Assembly: GCA_944321755.1 (NCBI GenBank)
Contig: CALUMM010000006.1
Location: forward strand, 1 to 62,932
DNA: 62,932 nucleotides
Source of the DNA: an uncultured Alistipes sp.
GTDB taxonomy: Bacteria > Bacteroidota > Bacteroidia > Bacteroidales > Rikenellaceae
Direction: 5' to 3'
The translations under genes and the position numbers were made by a program. The notes beneath the pieces were generated by a model that ran no database searches, had not been told where the DNA came from, and saw only the letters and a program-made list of their open reading frames with translations. Below are positions 60,499-62,932 of the stretch, piece by piece (the first letter of the stretch is position 1; the number at the start of each line of letters is the position of its first letter).

Positions 60499-62538
60499 TT
60501 ATTGTCCCTTCTTCAATACGGGCAGGCTGTTTTCGTCGGGGAGTTCGTACTGCCAGCTTGAGCCTGCATTCTGCAATGCGGTGTTCATGGCGGCGACGGC
60601 ATCCACCCAGGTAACGGCCGTGCCGTCCACCTTGGCGGTTCCGTCGGTGGAAGCGCGATTGTAGCCGATACCTGTATCGAGGTTGTTGCTCCAGTAACAG
60701 GTGGTCAGGATGCCGCTTTGGTTTTCTCCCACCACGCCGCCGACAAAGTTGCCCGTTCCCGTGACCTCGCCCGCAGCATGGTAGCAGGCAGTCATGGAGC
60801 CATTTACTCCCATCACGCCGCCGACATAGCTGTTGCCGGAGACATTGCCCGTGGCGTAGCAGGCAATCACGATGCTTTCGTTTCCCACCACGCCGCCGAC
60901 ATAGTTGTTGCCGGAGACGTTACCCGAGAAGCTGCAGCCGGTCACGGGGCAGGTATCGTCAATGATGATGAGATCGTTTCCGGTTACGATGTCGGTCTCG
61001 ACGTGGGAAGTCATACCTTGGTGTTCTCCCTCCACACCGCCGACATAGTCGCCCGTTCCCGTGACATCGCCCGAGACGCTGCAATCGGTCAGGGGGCTGT
61101 AGATGCTGCATCCCGCCACGCCGCCGACGTTGCTGTTGCCCTTGACATTGCCCGAGACGCTGCAGTCGGTCAGGGTGCCCTCCCAGCTGTATCCCACCAC
61201 GCCGCCTACGCTGCTTTCACTACCGCTAACGCTGACGCTGCCCGACACCGAGCAGTTGACAATGTTGACGCTAAAGCTGTATCCTGCCACACCGCCTACG
61301 CAGCTACTACTACCGCTGCCGCTGACGCTGCCCAACACCGAGCAGTTTACAATGCTGACGCCAAAGATGTATCCCGCCACGCCGCCGGTGTACGTGCCAC
61401 CTGTTACGTTCACTTCTGTCAGCGTCACGTTCTGCACCTTGCCGCCATCGCCGATGTAGCCGAACAGGCCCGCATAATCTTGATCCGGGAGGTAGATGGT
61501 CAGCCCCGTGATGGTATGGCTGCCGCCGTCGAAGGTGCCGATGTACCCGTCGCAGTTATCATCAGTATAATAATAGCCTACGGGTGTCCAGTTGCTCTCC
61601 TTCTCGGCCACCTCGGGCAGGGTGATGTCGGCGGTGAGGGTGCAGTTCAGCGAGAGGTCCTTCCGCGCGGCCTCTCCCCACGCCAGCAGTCCGTTGGCGT
61701 TGTAGACAATATAGGTATGGGTGGCTTCGTCGTAGGTGTAGCCCGGGTCGGCCGCGGCGAGGGAGACGGTGTAGGTATATTCCTCGCCCGCTTTCCATTC
61801 GGCATCGTTCTTCATCTTATAGACGAAGCTCTTGCCGCTGGTGAAGGTGCAGGTAATGAAGGCCGTGCCTGCGGCCACCGTCTGCGGGGCGACGAGGGCC
61901 GACCAGGTGTCGCCACCCTTGTTATACGGGGTGATTACAGCCGGGTTTCCGTTCCCGGTGGAGAGGCCCGTCAGCCGCACGTTCATCGACTCCTCGGTGT
62001 AGTCCGTCAGGGCGACGGTCACCCGCGCCGTGCGGTGGGTGAAGCGGAGCGTGGGGTTGGCGTAGCTCACCGCCTGCTCCTCGGCGGCGATGAAGTCACT
62101 GCCCTCGTAGCCGTCCCGTGTGCTCTGGTCGGCACGGACCTTGACGGCGGGCAGGTTCTCCTCGCCGTTGTAGGGCCACCATGCCGTGACGCGGAGGTCG
62201 TTGCGATCGGTCCAGTAGTGCGGGTCGTCGGAGGTCAGCGTGGCGCTCGTGTTGTCGGCGGTGGTGGGCGTCACGTCGTACGCCTTCACCTTGCCGCCAA
62301 TCATAACTGCCACGGAGGTGACGCCCTCCCAGTTGCCGTCCACGGGGGCGCGCGTGGCGGCATCCGCGGCCGCGTCGGTCGGGGAGGCTGTTGCCGCGGG
62401 GTTCAGCCCCGTGGCGGTGAAGACCATGGGCGAGCCTTCCGCCCCTTCGGGCAGGAAGCCCGCGTCGTCCCGCGAGCAGGCCGCAAGGCCCAGCAGCAGG
62501 GCGAGGGCGGCGGATATATGGATGGTTGTTCGTTTCAT
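60499..62538 (-). CDS. Fimbrillin-like lipoprotein with GLUG repeats
   Basis: A 679-residue lipoprotein (LGLAACSRDDAG). Residues 30-270 resemble a fimbrillin / Mfa-like beta domain (VAVMIGGKVKAYDV, LRFTHRTARVTVAL). A linker (YIVYNANGLLAWGEAARKDL) precedes about nine GLUG motifs between 360 and 625, each near GSVSGSSCVGGVAGYSF-like VGGV.G...  followed by I.NCS.SG.V. The end (DGTAVTWVDAVAAMNTAL, LPVLKKGQ) is shared in pattern with the next gene. Such proteins are surface adhesins or pilus-related structures. The repeats are rich in small and polar residues and could vary by recombination. Confidence 0.85.
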   Translation of the reverse strand: MKRTTIHISAALALLLGLAACSRDDAGFLPEGAEGSPMVFTATGLNPAATASPTDAAADAATRAPVDGNWEGVTSVAVMIGGKVKAYDVTPTTADNTSATLTSDDPHYWTDRNDLRVTAWWPYNGEENLPAVKVRADQSTRDGYEGSDFIAAEEQAVSYANPTLRFTHRTARVTVALTDYTEESMNVRLTGLSTGNGNPAVITPYNKGGDTWSALVAPQTVAAGTAFITCTFTSGKSFVYKMKNDAEWKAGEEYTYTVSLAAADPGYTYDEATHTYIVYNANGLLAWGEAARKDLSLNCTLTADITLPEVAEKESNWTPVGYYYTDDNCDGYIGTFDGGSHTITGLTIYLPDQDYAGLFGYIGDGGKVQNVTLTEVNVTGGTYTGGVAGYIFGVSIVNCSVLGSVSGSGSSSCVGGVAGYSFSVNIVNCSVSGSVSVSGSESSVGGVVGYSWEGTLTDCSVSGNVKGNSNVGGVAGCSIYSPLTDCSVSGDVTGTGDYVGGVEGEHQGMTSHVETDIVTGNDLIIIDDTCPVTGCSFSGNVSGNNYVGGVVGNESIVIACYATGNVSGNSYVGGVMGVNGSMTACYHAAGEVTGTGNFVGGVVGENQSGILTTCYWSNNLDTGIGYNRASTDGTAKVDGTAVTWVDAVAAMNTALQNAGSSWQYELPDENSLPVLKKGQ

Positions 62539-62550
62539 GATGCTTGCTGT

Positions 62551-62932
62551 TTAGGGTTGTTGTTCGGTCAGGACCGGCGGGGTCTCCGCGTCGGTTTCGT
62601 CGTAGCGCCAGTCACACGGCGTGTCGGGGTTATTCGTATTCCACGTGTCGATGGCGATGTTCATGCCGTCTTGGGCAGTCTGCCAGGTAACGTCCGTGCC
62701 GTCCACCTTCGTGACGTCGATGCTGCCGGTGCTGCCTTCGCCACAGCTGCTGCCGTCGTAATTGCTCCAGTAGCAGCCGATCAGGGTGCCGTAGTCTATG
62801 TACCCCGCCACGCCGCCGACATTGCTGTTGCCCGAGACGCCGCCCGAGGCGTAGCAGGCGGTCAGGGAGCCGTAGGAGTTGTTGTATCCCGCCACGCCGC
62901 CGACATAGCTGTTGCCCGAGACGCCGCCCGAG
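62551..62932 (-). CDS. GLUG-repeat surface protein, N-terminus beyond window
   Basis: The last 126 residues of a protein that enters from the right edge. At least three GLUG units are visible (SYVGGVAGYNN, SNVGGVAGYID), then the tail DGTDVTWQTAQDGMNIAID and PPVLTEQQP, parallel to the neighbouring 679-residue protein. The two genes are 12 bases apart and probably co-transcribed. The rest of the gene, including any lipoprotein signal, is outside the window. Confidence 0.8.
   Translation of the reverse strand, partial: SGGVSGNSYVGGVAGYNNSYGSLTACYASGGVSGNSNVGGVAGYIDYGTLIGCYWSNYDGSSCGEGSTGSIDVTKVDGTDVTWQTAQDGMNIAIDTWNTNNPDTPCDWRYDETDAETPPVLTEQQP

Noticed and set aside
60760-61420. Repeated DNA words in the GLUG gene as a CRISPR array
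   Set aside because: The repeats are codons of the VGGVAGY protein motif, with variable spacing and no constant direct repeat.

Overview
The window looks like a chromosomal segment of a gut Bacteroidota bacterium, most likely an Alistipes-like member of the Rikenellaceae. This rests on two SusC/SusD pairs, a hybrid two-component sensor, fimbrillin/GLUG lipoproteins, TTG-N19-TAnnTTTG promoters and a high G+C content for the phylum. The genus is an inference.

Region 1 (1-27,652) is a polysaccharide utilisation locus (PUL1). One long minus-strand operon runs from 23,325 down to 1,405. In transcription order it encodes an unrecognised exported protein (frameshifted at a run of ten G), a GH2 enzyme, an exported FAD oxidoreductase, a BACON-GH43 lipoprotein, two GH105-type proteins, SusC, SusD, two Ig-like/discoidin lipoproteins and a GH115 alpha-glucuronidase. 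A terminator follows, then a separately transcribed GH97 gene that is cut by the window edge. The regulator, a 1,324-residue hybrid two-component protein, is divergent at 23,678. The enzyme set suggests a plant glycan carrying glucuronic acid and other uronic acids.

Region 2 (27,760-48,882) is a second locus (PUL2) built around a GntR-type regulator. A plus-strand operon encodes an exported clan-A glycosidase, an MFS transporter, an AraA/FucI-like isomerase, a ManA-like cupin protein with an extra N-terminal domain, and a ROK kinase. A convergent minus-strand operon encodes SusC, SusD, a DUF6259-like putative glycosidase and a mutarotase-like protein. A divergent plus-strand pair encodes a DUF5689-type lipoprotein and an endonuclease/exonuclease/phosphatase-fold lipoprotein. 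Three promoters carry nearly the same 18-base ACCACACTAMACMACACT-type box just downstream of the -7 element. This ties the pieces into one candidate regulon for a complete, unassigned sugar pathway.

Region 3 (49,052-60,498) is mostly housekeeping: pyruvate formate-lyase and its activase, a DUF2721 membrane protein, and a PiT phosphate transporter next to a PhoB/PhoR-type two-component system. Candidate 11-bp-periodic Pho boxes lie before both the transporter and the regulator. Then come a fused DAHP synthase/chorismate mutase and prephenate dehydratase. The prephenate dehydratase is preceded by a 30-codon Phe/Tyr-rich leader peptide, a competing antiterminator segment and an intrinsic terminator, which is a textbook ribosome-mediated attenuator layout in a phylum where few are described.

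Region 4 (60,499-62,932) holds two tandem GLUG-repeat surface proteins. The second runs off the window. I saw no tRNA, rRNA, insertion sequence or CRISPR array.
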